DNA from: Salvator merianae
Taxonomy: Eukaryota > Chordata > Lepidosauria > Squamata > Teiidae
Direction: 5' to 3'
Length of the DNA stretch: 64,000 nucleotides
NCBI GenBank assembly: GCA_003586115.2
Contig: QVOM02000073.1
Span: forward strand, 49,241,650-49,305,649
Part shown: piece after piece, positions 23,599 through 34,319 of the stretch
Numbering within the stretch: position 1 is the stretch's first letter
Layout of the letters: the number at the start of each line of letters is the position of its first letter
Notes under the pieces: model-generated
Databases searched by the model: none
What the model saw: the letters and a program-made list of their open reading frames with translations, nothing else
Told to the model about the DNA's origin: nothing
Made by a program: the position numbers and the translations under genes

Positions 23599-23700
23599 AG
23601 GCCCTTTCTACACTGGGCCTTATTCCAGATTATGTCCTGGAATAGGGATCTGCCATTTACATTCTAGTGCAGACTATAGCAGGTCCCGGCCTGGATTTGC
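23599..23700 (+). repeat. Half copy of the palindromic element at 22260
   Basis: Starts GGCCCTTTCTACACTGGGCC, followed by TTATTCCAGATTATGTCC and GCAGACTATAGCAGGTCC. Matches one arm of the 22260-22442 element and stops near its centre. Confidence 0.6.
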
Positions 23701-23933
23701 TAAAACGCTATTTACAAATAGAGTCTGTGGATCTCCTAATGCTTTTCCATTGTTTCTCAAAACATTTTTTGCCACCAAAGGCAGAAGCCAGAAAAGAAGG
23801 CTGCAGCATGCTGATGTTCCTGGTCCAGCTGCCACTTGTCTTTTAGCAGAGGGGAAGGTGCTTGCCATGGCTGATTTTTTGAAAAATACTTCTGATTATG
23901 GATTTGTGTCAGACTTGCAGACACCAAGCACAG

Positions 23934-24184
23934 AGAAGGCGAAAGTGGATGGAAGGAGGAGGAAAGAGAAAACTTGCCGTCAGACTTGTCCCTGCGATCG
24001 TGTCTGTGTCTGCATGCCTAGAAAGGAGGGAAAGCACTGCTGCTTCTCTACGCAAGTCTGAACTTGTGCCTAACTTTAGGCAGGCCAAGTTGGAGAGGGC
24101 GAAAGAGAAAACATGCTGTCAGAATTGTCCCTGTGCACGCTTGTGTATCTGCACACTTAGAAAGGAGGAAGTACTGCGCTCCCT
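23934..24184 (+). repeat. Diverged direct duplication, about 110 bp unit
   Basis: Two copies, about 23945-24050 and 24092-24184. Shared landmarks are GAAAGAGAAAAC, GTCAGA.TTGTCCCTG and CTTAGAAAGGAGG (CCTAGAAAGGAGG in the first). In one frame the pair read KEKTCRQTCPCDRVCVCM and KEKTCCQNCPCARLCICT, but no gene is supported. Confidence 0.7.
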
Positions 24185-24594
24185 GCCCACTCACCCCTGC
24201 TGACCACGGTGCCCATCCACCCCCAAGCATAACCAAGTCTGTCATTGGACGGCAGGAAATGAGGAGCCCTCCCTCTGCACACCCCCAAAAAGTATGGTCC
24301 CTCCCAAATAGTCTCCTTCCGCATTCTCACATCACAAAGTAAAGTGGGCCAGCAATCTGCAATGACTTGAAAACTCACTAAATCCGAATGCAAAGTAGTC
24401 CGGATTTCACCAATCTAGTCCAGAAAAACAATAGAAAGGCAGGATCATGTCTGAAAACAGAACTGAAAACGGCCCGTAAACTGATTAAATGCCATGCCGG
24501 AACGTGGCCTAAGTCAATTCCTTTTTCAAAGCAAGAAATAGGCAAGCTCTTTGGTATGGGGGAAGCATTCTGTTGGATCACCCTGATGACAATG

Positions 24595-25031
24595 GACTTG
24601 TTCGCACTTTGTGCTAGCAAGCATCAAGGACACTTGCTAGCAAAGGAAGCCACTGGGAGAAGCATAATGCTGCTCCTGATCACTCCTAGCTGTGGAGCAC
24701 AAATTTGTGCTCCTTTTATTAGGAACTGATAGCTGCTCATAAAGTGTGTCCGCACTTACTGTGGCTGCCATGCCATGCGCACTAGTTGGGGCTGTGCACA
24801 CCTGCACATTATGTGGCCCTGGCAGTTGCAATAGCAGCACTTGAACGCTTCCTGGCTGCTGCCATAGTAAGCATCAGGCAAGGCTACCGTCATTTGTACC
24901 GTGAGTGCTGGTAGCCTGCTTCAGGTAAGTGCTAGGGCCACGTAGTGCAGATGGTGTCTGCGCTGTGTGGTCAATACCATGTTTGAAGGGGATAATTATC
25001 CCATTCTAGGATGGTACGTGCAGAAATGCCC
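24595..25031 (-). repeat. Unnamed family A, fourth copy (reverse orientation)
   Basis: Starts GACTTGTTCGCACTTTGTGC, followed by a GTGGAGCACAAATTTGTGC palindrome at about 24693, then CGCTTCCTGGCTGCTGCCAT near 24846, ending near GGTACGTGCAGAAATGCCCC. More diverged than the other copies. Confidence 0.6.
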
Positions 25032-25044
25032 CCAAAGCCTACTT

Positions 25045-25138
25045 TTCTAGGCTGTAATTTGTCTAAATGTAAAAAAGAAAAGGACAAAGCTTTCTAGGTT
25101 GTGATTTGTCTAGATGTAAAAACGAAAAGAACAAACCT
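25045..25138 (+). repeat. Tandem duplication, 47-bp unit
   Basis: Two adjacent units beginning TTTCTAGG.TGT.ATTTGTCTA and ending AAAAGGACAAAGC or AAAAGAACAAACC; about 6 differences between them. Confidence 0.85.
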
Positions 25139-25559
25139 TTTGAAGTAAACTCAATCTAGTTTTGCGCAGGCACTTACCCTTGACCCGTATGAAATGTATT
25201 TTTTGTAACCATTACAGTAACAGTCAGCCATTGGGTTTTGTTCTGTATTGCTTAATAAATGCATAGACTATTGTAATGAAAACACCACGTTGCTCAGTCA
25301 GTAGATCTTCCCAGCTTGGGACTGAGGGGATCCTTGTCAGAAAGCAACAGCTAATATCAAACAAGCTGGCCATTATAGTCTTATTTTAGGTTCTGGGTTG
25401 AAACATTTAATATTTCTGCTGTACAAAGTAACATTTTTTCCCCCCTATTGCTTGAGCTATCCTTATAGTAGTCTCTGAGTTGGTATGTTCTTTTTAGCAA
25501 CTGATCACAGTCAACCTCTGAGTTTTAAAAGAACGTGTACCTTGGATCTTATGCCCAAG

Positions 25560-26260
25560 AGTTATTTAGGATGATTAATTTCCAATGATTTGTGTGTAAT
25601 AATTTTATTAGCTCCCTAATCTCTGCCAAAACAAAATATTATTGATTGACTGCTGAACGCTAAAATAGGTTGAAACGCTTCGATGGAAGGAGGAGAGTGG
25701 CTAATCAGACTCTGGCCTTGGGCAGCAAACAGCATCAGCCTCGTCCTACAGTCAGGCAAAGGAAGAATCAGGTTGCAGTATTCACGAGTAATAAAGAAAG
25801 GAACAGATTCTCCCATGAACCTAGTTCTCATGAGTGATGCGACTGAAATGGCTGAGTGGCTTAAGAAACCAGCATCACCAGAGCAGCAGCGTTTTGAGAA
25901 TTTGATGCCATTTGATCCTCCTCCCACAAGAATCAGTGACACAATTTTTCTGGATGTGGCTGTGGGGTAATTAGTATTCTTGTTGTTATTATGCCTTAGG
26001 TAGTGCAAAGTTGTAGATCATTTGCAAGGAACCAGGTGCACCGAGGTATATTTAATACCCCGTGGAAGGGCCTTTATTTCTTAACGATCATTACAATTGG
26101 CTCTCAAAGAAATGGTGAGAACATTAAGAGAGGCAATCATCTTGGATAGCTGCTCTGGGGTGACTAGAGTAGAGTCTTATTAAATCTTAATGTGAGCTTT
26201 ATTCCTGGGAAACGTACGAAGCAATTAGGTAGAAATTTCTCATAATTTAATTAGAAAAAT
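25560..26260. promoter_or_regulatory. Candidate conserved noncoding element
   Basis: Non-repetitive DNA with homeodomain-type TAAT/ATTA cores (25601-25618; CATAATTTAATTAG near 26240), ATTGATTGAC near 25640, and 95- and 130-codon frames on opposite strands over the same 300 bp (25683-25970 and 26008-25616). Overlapping long open frames on both strands suggest constraint on DNA or chance, not two proteins. Neither frame resembles a family I know. Confidence 0.25.
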
Positions 26261-28089
26261 GTGTGGGAAAGGCTGCATCGTTTGATAGCTGTCGTTGTAC
26301 TCAGTTCTGTTTGCAAAAGGGTCAGGGCCAATTCACACATCAGAACAGCCAAAGGCAAAAGCAAAAAGAAGAATTTAACTACTTCAAGTTCCATTAAAGT
26401 TTTTCATGTCACCAACTCATCAGACCATCTCCACCCTAAGACTAGTAGCATGTGGTATGTTAACAGGCCTGCCTGAATATCTGTTTTCCAAAAATGGCTA
26501 TGTCAAGATGAAATTCATTTCTGATTGCTATAACCTTGCCAGGAAAATGCCTTGGTGCCTTCAAAACCAGTTGAGCACCTTGGTTTTCCTCCTCACCCCT
26601 CTTTTTCACTCACACTGCTGCTCTAAAATTCCTCCTCTCCTGCCAGTCTCCATATTTATTATAGTATGTGGCCATGTTCAGTCTCCTCCAAAGGAAGCAG
26701 AAGAGGAAAGACAGTGACATTGTGAGAAACTCTGCATCCATGGAAAAGCAGAACTTAGTGTTAGGAAATGAGCTTCACAGGCAGGGGACACAATAAGTGG
26801 TGAAAAGAGAAAGGTGGACTTACCCCACTCACACAGAACGAAACATGCTTAAAAAATTAACTCTTTCATTTGAATGTATGTAAATGCTCCAAATGCTATG
26901 GTTTATGAATCTCATTTTAGCTGTATGTTTTTTATCAGCTGGTGATTATTAATACCCAGCTCTGGTAGTGCTTGAAGCCTAGTCCCATAAGGCATAGACC
27001 TCCCACCAAGCTACCTTTAATACAGTATTTATCTTTTTGGGAATAGATAAGGCTCAACAAAAAACTTGGGAGACTGATATTCTGTGGACTACAGAATAGC
27101 AGTTGGGTTCATATGTTTATAGGCTGATATTTTGTCATTGTTTGCATTAAGGTTCCACAGCTGCCTTAGAATTCTAGCCACTTTCTATTTGGCTCAATTA
27201 GCAAAAGAAAGGCAAAAAGAAAAAAGAAAAAAGGATGGCTGGAAGAGGGATGCGTGGCCATCCATCTTATTATTTTGCTGTTGTTACCTCACAAATGCAG
27301 AGTTCAACCTAGAAAGGCAGAGGCATTTGCTCTTTCAGAGAAGCAGTACATTTCTCATTGTGCTGACAAACTGCAGCATGCAAGTTGTGTACTAAGGTGC
27401 CATCTTCTGGAAGCTAACAGTTGCAAGTGAATTAATTATGACAGGAGGAGAAACTATGCAGCAAGGATAGGCATTAAAACGGAGGCAAAGGTTGCTTTTT
27501 TCCCTTTTATAGTAGATTAGCTGGGCTTCGTGTTCAATTCCTTTAATTTTTGCATAATGAATCAATAAAAATAAGTGTGAGAGTGTACATATACGTCAAG
27601 GTTCACTGTGAGTTTTGACTGTTGTGTACAAGGCTTGTTTTCCTCTCTATCTGTAGTTTGACAGATAGACCAGCCAGTCAATGAACAGATTCCTTAACCT
27701 GTTCTGACCCTCCTTTTGCAGCCTGTTCACTACCAGTTCACTGTACCACTTAACAGTACCACAGTGGAGCTTGACCCATTGTTAATTCAGAACCAAACCA
27801 ATTTAGGAATCAATAAGGCATCTTTGAAAAAAATAAGACTGCTCTGGCCATCTATACAGCTGTTATTTTATCTATTCCATGCCATCTGGATTATTTCTTG
27901 AGTGTCTTTGGTATTTCATTTAAAGTGGCCTGCCAATAACTATGGTAACAACTTTGTGTTTTTCTTACAAAGGCACTGGGTCTCAGGTTGTAGATCTCAA
28001 TATTCTGTGATCTTTTCAAGTTCTTCCTTTTCAATTCTGCTGTCAACGTTATGATTCTTATGTGCTGGTTGCACAGTTCACTAGATGTA

Positions 28090-28165
28090 CTGTTTTATTT
28101 ATTTATTTATATTTTTATCCCGCCCTATACCCGAAGGTCTCAGGGTGGGTTACAATTTAAAAAAA
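28090..28165 (-). mobile_element. L2-type 3' tail, isolated
   Basis: Plus-strand reading: a TTTATTTATTTAT run, then TATCCCGCCCTATACCCGAA and GTCTCAGGGTGGGTTACAA. Same wording as the tail of the L2-like copy at 57657. A SINE sharing this tail is an alternative. Confidence 0.7.
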
Positions 28166-28452
28166 AATGTTTTGGCCCATCGTTAGTTCAAATGCTAGTC
28201 AGGGATTTAGGAATCAATGAGATGTCTTGGAAATATGTGGCTTGTTTCAAGTTGTGTGCTTTTTGCAGCTATGGAATTGCTATTTAATTTATTTTTTTCT
28301 GATGTTTTCCAAATACTTCTTTTTTCTCACAGACGCATTTGATTTCAGTAGGAATAATAGTAGAAGTAGTATACATTAGTCTAACTTTATTGTATGTTTT
28401 TAAAATATAGAATCAAATTTAGAATTGAAATATGTACCTTCAGCTGCAACTT

Positions 28453-28495
28453 AATAATAATAATAGTAATAATGGTATTAGTAATAGTAATGGCA
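28453..28495 (+). repeat. (TAA)n imperfect microsatellite
   Basis: Repeated AATAAT, AGTAAT and AATGGT triplets over about 43 bp. Confidence 0.8.
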
Positions 28496-31400
28496 AATGA
28501 GAAATGGTGTTTTAGCTTCCTTAGGCAAAACTACTGCCACTAAAGTTTCTGTTCCAAGTGTGAAGTATAACCAATGAATAAATATAGGGATATGCAAAAT
28601 ATAATGTGTTTATATTTATGCCAGCAATGGAACCAATTGCAGTAAATATGTCATTCACCAAAGGTCTCATATCTAAGCTCTGATCAAGTTCAGAACTATG
28701 TATCTTCAACAAAATGGTGGCTTCATGAGCCTTGAGACCATCCTTTTATGGCTCTGTAAACCCAAAAAGTAAAAAATGCATCCCATGAATACATAGGTAC
28801 AGGGGAGAGATGTATGCAGAGACATCTGTATCTGTAGCTGCCAGACCAGCAAAAGTCATTTTCATTCATTTAGTGGGTTCTGTGTATATAGCTGAAGAAG
28901 ATGTATGCACATATTTGTACCATGATTGGCAAAAAAATAAATCTAGTGGCTATCTTGCATATGCAACTGATGTGAATTAAAAGATGCACTTACTTGCACA
29001 TCCATGTCATATTACAGGGTCAATGGTTGCTAATACCCATTGTGGCTTGTGCGGCAAAAAGTAACACTACTAGAGATCTGAATAAATACATATTACAATA
29101 GGAGACATTCTATAAGGCTGCCGTTCTATGGAGAACTACATAAAAATTGGGCAGAATATAAGAATTGCATGCATATTAGCCAGGTCTCAACTGAAAGCTA
29201 TATGACGGGGTTAGGGACAGAAGATTCGTGCTCTGAGCTACAGGGTGCAACCCCTGTACAACACTCATCTGGCTATTTTTGAACTAATTACATGAATCCC
29301 TCAGTGCAGATAGAATCATAATAGAATCTATCTCAAACTTGCAACCCCTCCGCTTTTTAATTGGCCTTCCAGTCATAACAGAGGGTCTTTGAAGTTCCAA
29401 TAGCATTTATGCATATAACTGTTCACTAACCTGTTAAAGGCCAAGCCCTGGGTGTGAGTTTTTATTTGCCCACCCAGACATTAAACCCGTTTTTGGGACC
29501 CCCGGCCAGGTTTTAATAACGCTAAACAAAATGGCATGAAAGGTCCTGATTTTGCCTTGAGAAACACTCCAAACACTGTTCTATAATTAATCAGGATTAA
29601 AACTTTATTAAATGGAGGACAGTCCTCAAAAACAAAACAAAAAACCCAAAACAAAACAAAATCCACAAATACAGACTTCTGTAGCTGAATCAGATTGAGA
29701 TTGAGAGGGGGATAGAGAAATAGGAAAGGGTTTTACAGCTCTGGAAAGCCCTAAAAAGGAAGGAAAACAATGTTTTATTATCTGAGTTCAGAGCTTTGTA
29801 TGAGAATAAGGTAAGAAAAGAGCCTATTTCTGTCTATTTCTATGCTAAAACCCTATTTTTCTAGAGCATCCAGTTATGGTCCTCACCCTCTTGAAGTAGC
29901 TTGTCCCTTTTTCTTCCAATGGTGGCAGCAAGGAGGAGGAGGAGGCAAAATGGAGTGGAGCTTCTCTTTCAGATCCAGGCGGCAGCAGAAAGCAGTGGAT
30001 ATCAGGAAAATGGGGTTCTGAGCAGTTTTAGTGCTAATTTACTGCTCCAAAACGTACGATTTTTGTACTATTGTACTTTTGCTTACTGTAGCTTCAGAAT
30101 GTTTACTGAAATAATCAGTCTTTTGTAAGTTGCAAAATACTTATTGGTAACCATTTAATGTTTTAATTTCCTGAGCTTCTTCAAGAGCTGCATGGAAAAT
30201 ATTGGTACTTTTGCAGACAGTTTTTATCCCTCTTTAAAATGGATGCAGGCAGAGGAAAAACATGGGTAAATTTGGCCTCTCCAGGGTCCAGGAATTCTGG
30301 TCAGTTTCCCTGTATTTGAAACCTGATAACTATATACAAATTGAAATATAACTATGCGCTCCTATTATGGCAGGACTACACATTCAGGTGTTTCATAACA
30401 AACCCTGCTGTGCTTGCATTCTATTAGTCCTTAGTTAAGATTGTTGCAAAATGTGCTCCTTTTTCAAAATGAAATTACATATTTGATTGCTTGAATCACT
30501 CAAGCAGACTTGTAGGAACATTTAATGAGACCCTAAAAAGGAAACATGTGTCTTGTCAGCTAATGACCTTATGCATACAAAATTATAAACCGTGGTTTAA
30601 TTTTATGGGGGGGGGGGAAAGTCTCAGCAAGCCTTGAGTTCACATGATTTTCATTTTATTCTCTCCTTCGGCATGGTTGTAAGGAGAAAATTAGAGGCTA
30701 TAGGGAATCAAATGATGATGGCTTGTTCCAGATAATCACAGTTACAACATGGGATCTATGGCCAATCTAAAATACAAAACCAGAAGCTTCTGTTTTCCTT
30801 GTGGTTGTTGTGGAGCAAAGGAGTTGCAAAGCCTAAACCATTACCTACTGGGCTGCAGCACAATAATAGCACCTGGCAGGACCTTACTGGGTACACCTTT
30901 TGCTGAGTGTGGATGCAGCCTTGCTCTCATAATAAATCATGCTTTAGCATTGTCAATGAGACTGAAAAAAGTCACCCTGATTCTTAACCATTTTTTTTCC
31001 AAATTGATTATGCAGTCAGGGGAGTATGGAAGAATTTGTTCAGATAAATTACTAAGCTATTAGTGAGGAATACACTGTGAAAGATAATGACTCGGGTTAA
31101 TGGGTGTCAGCATGACCAATTGCAGAGGCTCCTGACTTTGGAGTTCACATAACACACTAAGACGAGAAATGAGCTTTAAATGTCAGTACTCCTTGTAAAG
31201 ACATAAGATGAATCCAATAGTGACAGCCCCAGCTTGTACAAATGGGCTTCTCTTCCCACAGTGTTACAAGTATCACAGCTGTTGCTCTGATGACCAGTTA
31301 AACCAATGGAAAGTAAGAAAGAACTGAACATGTGATGAAGGTAAGGGATAAGGAATAACTACATGTGTGAACTACGCTTGTTAACTCCTGTTGCTTTATT

Positions 31401-32009
31401 TTGCTGAAAATCCTACACATGCTTGCAAAGGCACTCAAAGCAGAGAAATGCTGTACATGGACTCAAGACATTGACACTATTGACAGAATGCTTGGGCTCT
31501 ATGCCTTAATAGATGAGAGCAACACACTAAATCAATGTGAAAATGGGGGAGGGAGGAATGAAAGCAAAGAGTAGTCCCCTCATTATCTGTTCAACCTGCT
31601 TTAGGGATAGACTGGCCAAGAGTCAACAAACTGGAGCTTAATCTAGACAGGATAGAGATAAACATTGGCTGTTGCTTCTACCAATGAATCCCTCTCACCT
31701 GGCTTGGCACAGGGAAGGGATTTCCACCTGTGCTCACTTGTGCTAATCACTGCAAACACACTTCCCTTGAAGAAGCAGGTTTGTAATACAGGGATGCTTC
31801 TGTCAGGAGAAGCACAAGTGGTGTAGCAAGTTGGGTGGCTAAATATGGCCCCATCAATCTAGACGCTGTTATCTAGCTTCTTGTCATCTTCGTCCTAGCC
31901 TATGTCCCAGTAGGCTCACATTTAAGCTGTGGATGCATACCCAGCATGTGTAGATGCCTCTGAGGTTGGTTCACCAACTGCATCTAACCTAGAACTCTGT
32001 GGGCAAGAT

Positions 32010-32385
32010 TAAGAACATGAGAAATGCCCTGCTGAATTGGGCTGCTGTCCTGTCTAGTCCAGCAGCCTATTCTCACAACAACCTGCCTTGCTCATAGTTA
32101 GGAGGCAGTTAGCCTTCAGAGCAGACCTTCTCCTATATCAGAGGTACTCACACAACCCTGTCTTCAGTGAGTTTGTCCAAACCCTTTTTGAAGCCATCCA
32201 AGCTGAAGGCCAATACCACATCTCATGGCAGTGAATTCTGCAGTTTAATTATACTATCAAGTATTGGGAAAGGGGGGAAAGTCCTTTTCTACTTGGTCCA
32301 AACCATGCATAGTTTTATATACCACTATCATGTAGCCTCTTACTTGCCTTCATTGAAGGGAGAGACCCACTGTAAGAACTGAAGA
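32010..32385 (-). mobile_element. CR1 LINE 3' fragment
   Basis: Minus strand encodes the CR1 C-terminal text LDGFKKGLDKLTE (near 32200-32162) and ends with the CR1 3' wording (plus strand AATGCCCTGCTGAATTGGGC at 32023). Frames are broken. Confidence 0.8.
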
Positions 32386-32754
32386 TCCAAGTATAACAAA
32401 ATCAAAACCCAAAAGACCATGAGCATTAGAAGTGGAATTCAGTCAAGAAATATATAGGAAAAGAAATTAGTTTCAATTTGGATTAGATACCTGGATTAAA
32501 GATATCTATTCTGGCTTCAGAAGCACTTGCCTGAAAACAGCACATCAGAAAAGTCCCACTTACTACCCTCCATATAACTCCTGAACACCACACTTGGAGG
32601 AGAACCTCAGCCAGCCAGGTTCCATTGAGAAGGGCAGTCCAAAAGGTACGGTGCTTTCAAATCATACTGGCTTTGTAAGGCACAGCCAACACTTTGATTG
32701 GACCTTAAAATATATCAGAAGCCAGAACAATGTTATAGGCTTGCAGCCTGCAAA

Positions 32755-33113
32755 CATTCCACAGTGGAGTAGACCCTACAGTGCAGATACCATCCACACT
32801 GTGGGGTCTTAGAACGCCAGCAGGATACCAGCATTCATGGAGCGAATGCTGACATCCTACTTGCGTTCCTCACCATGACAGCAGTTGGGAAGTGTTTGGC
32901 TGCTGCCATGGTGACTGGCAATGTCTTGGATCACGCAGGCATGGCCTCACCATGCCGCACAGCTGTGCATTTGCACCTGAAAGTGGATGCAAACACAATT
33001 TACTGAGAGTAGTCTAGCTGTTCCCAGTACAGCTGTGGAGCACAATTTAGTGCTCAACAACTAGGAGTGATTGGGAGCAGTTGGGTGCACTAGCTTCAAG
33101 TGTGAACAGGCCC
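32755..33113 (+). repeat. Unnamed family A, second copy
   Basis: Shares with the copy at 37916 the order CCTACAGTGCAGAT, CAGGATACCAGCATTC, GCTGCCATGGTGAC, GTGCATTTGCACCTG, GGAGCACAATTT and the right end TGTGAACAGGCCC. The left terminal end is not clear, so it may be truncated. Confidence 0.7.
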
Positions 33114-34319
33114 TTGGATTATAAGTTTCATTTTGCCAATACTACAGTATAGTAGCCTAGTATAGTAGCCAGATGACAATACCTATAATAACTGTGTACT
33201 GGAGGTACAATTAACATTTTCAAGCAGCTGAGGAACTTCCCTGTGGGCAAAAGTTGCAATATATGGTTTTGTTTTAATTTTTAGGCCATGACTCCAAACA
33301 TCTTGCTGCTCTTACTCCAGTGTTTACATGCTCCTGCACCATTCCACCCAAGTGGCTCCATCTGGCTCCTGGGCTGCTCCACCACCACCCTAAGAGGTAA
33401 TTTACTTTCAGTGTTGGTTCTGTGATTCTTATGGTGGTTAGCTGCCCCTAAGATACCGCTTCCCCCTCCAGGTGGAGTGATGGAGAGAGTGGAAGCAAAT
33501 TAGCAACCTGGTTTCCGGCCTGGCTGTTTTTGCATCAGGCCAAAAATAGTCAACTTTCTGATCTGGCACAAAAATGCTGAAGTTTTGTTCTGCAGCTGTG
33601 AGGCTTTGAGGCAATGAGGCATGCAGTGCTTGCTTACTGCACCTCTCATTTCAGAGGTACCTTGCAAGATGTTGCAACTACTATTAACAAGTTCACTTCT
33701 AAAGTGCACACTTCACTGAGATATTTAAGAGCTAGGTGTTAAAGTATCTAAGATCAACAGTTTTCAGCCACATCTGTGAATACCCAGAGTCATTCAAATT
33801 ATGAAGTAGTATGTTGTCAAGAGCACCATTCACAGGCCCAGATTAAAGAACAAGGAGACTTGTCTTTGAAGAAGCATGTCAGCATTTACTGATAAAAGAT
33901 CACACAGAAAATTGCACCAGCAAGCATATATATCCCTCAATATTTTCTCACCCATGTTGGCATGGGCAGTACAGGCATCAAGCATTCCAGTTAATTACCC
34001 ATTTTCTTACAAACATCAAGTGGTCTTGAGACGACACCAGATCCAATCATTTCCTGCATATCTCTATAGCAAAGCAGGGTCAGTGAAATCTGCAAGCAGG
34101 CATGACCTTTTATCATAGAGCTTCAAAGATGACAGTGCAATGGTCAAGCTTATATTTTCCCCCCCTCCTAAGTGAGGAAACCCCCTCCAGAAGTGAAACC
34201 TCAATAGCCAAAGCAAAGAGGGAGGACAAGGGACCAGGCTAATCAAGGAAATGAGTGTGGAAGGCACAAAACAAATGTTTAGTGTCAACTTAAGAATTTT
34301 TAGAGGGAGGGTAGCCTAA
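33114..34319. other. Single-copy DNA, no gene seen
   Basis: Short tandem AGTATAGTAGCC at about 33148-33172. The lower end may hold the rest of the chromovirus 3' region or its LTR, but I could not find a second LTR to match. Confidence 0.45.

Larger units (their letters stand above)
26261..32009. other. Longest repeat-poor stretch, no gene seen
   Basis: About 5.7 kb of AT-rich DNA with only an L2-type tail at 28090, a TAA microsatellite at 28453 and a run of 11 G at 30607. No convincing exon. Confidence 0.55.
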
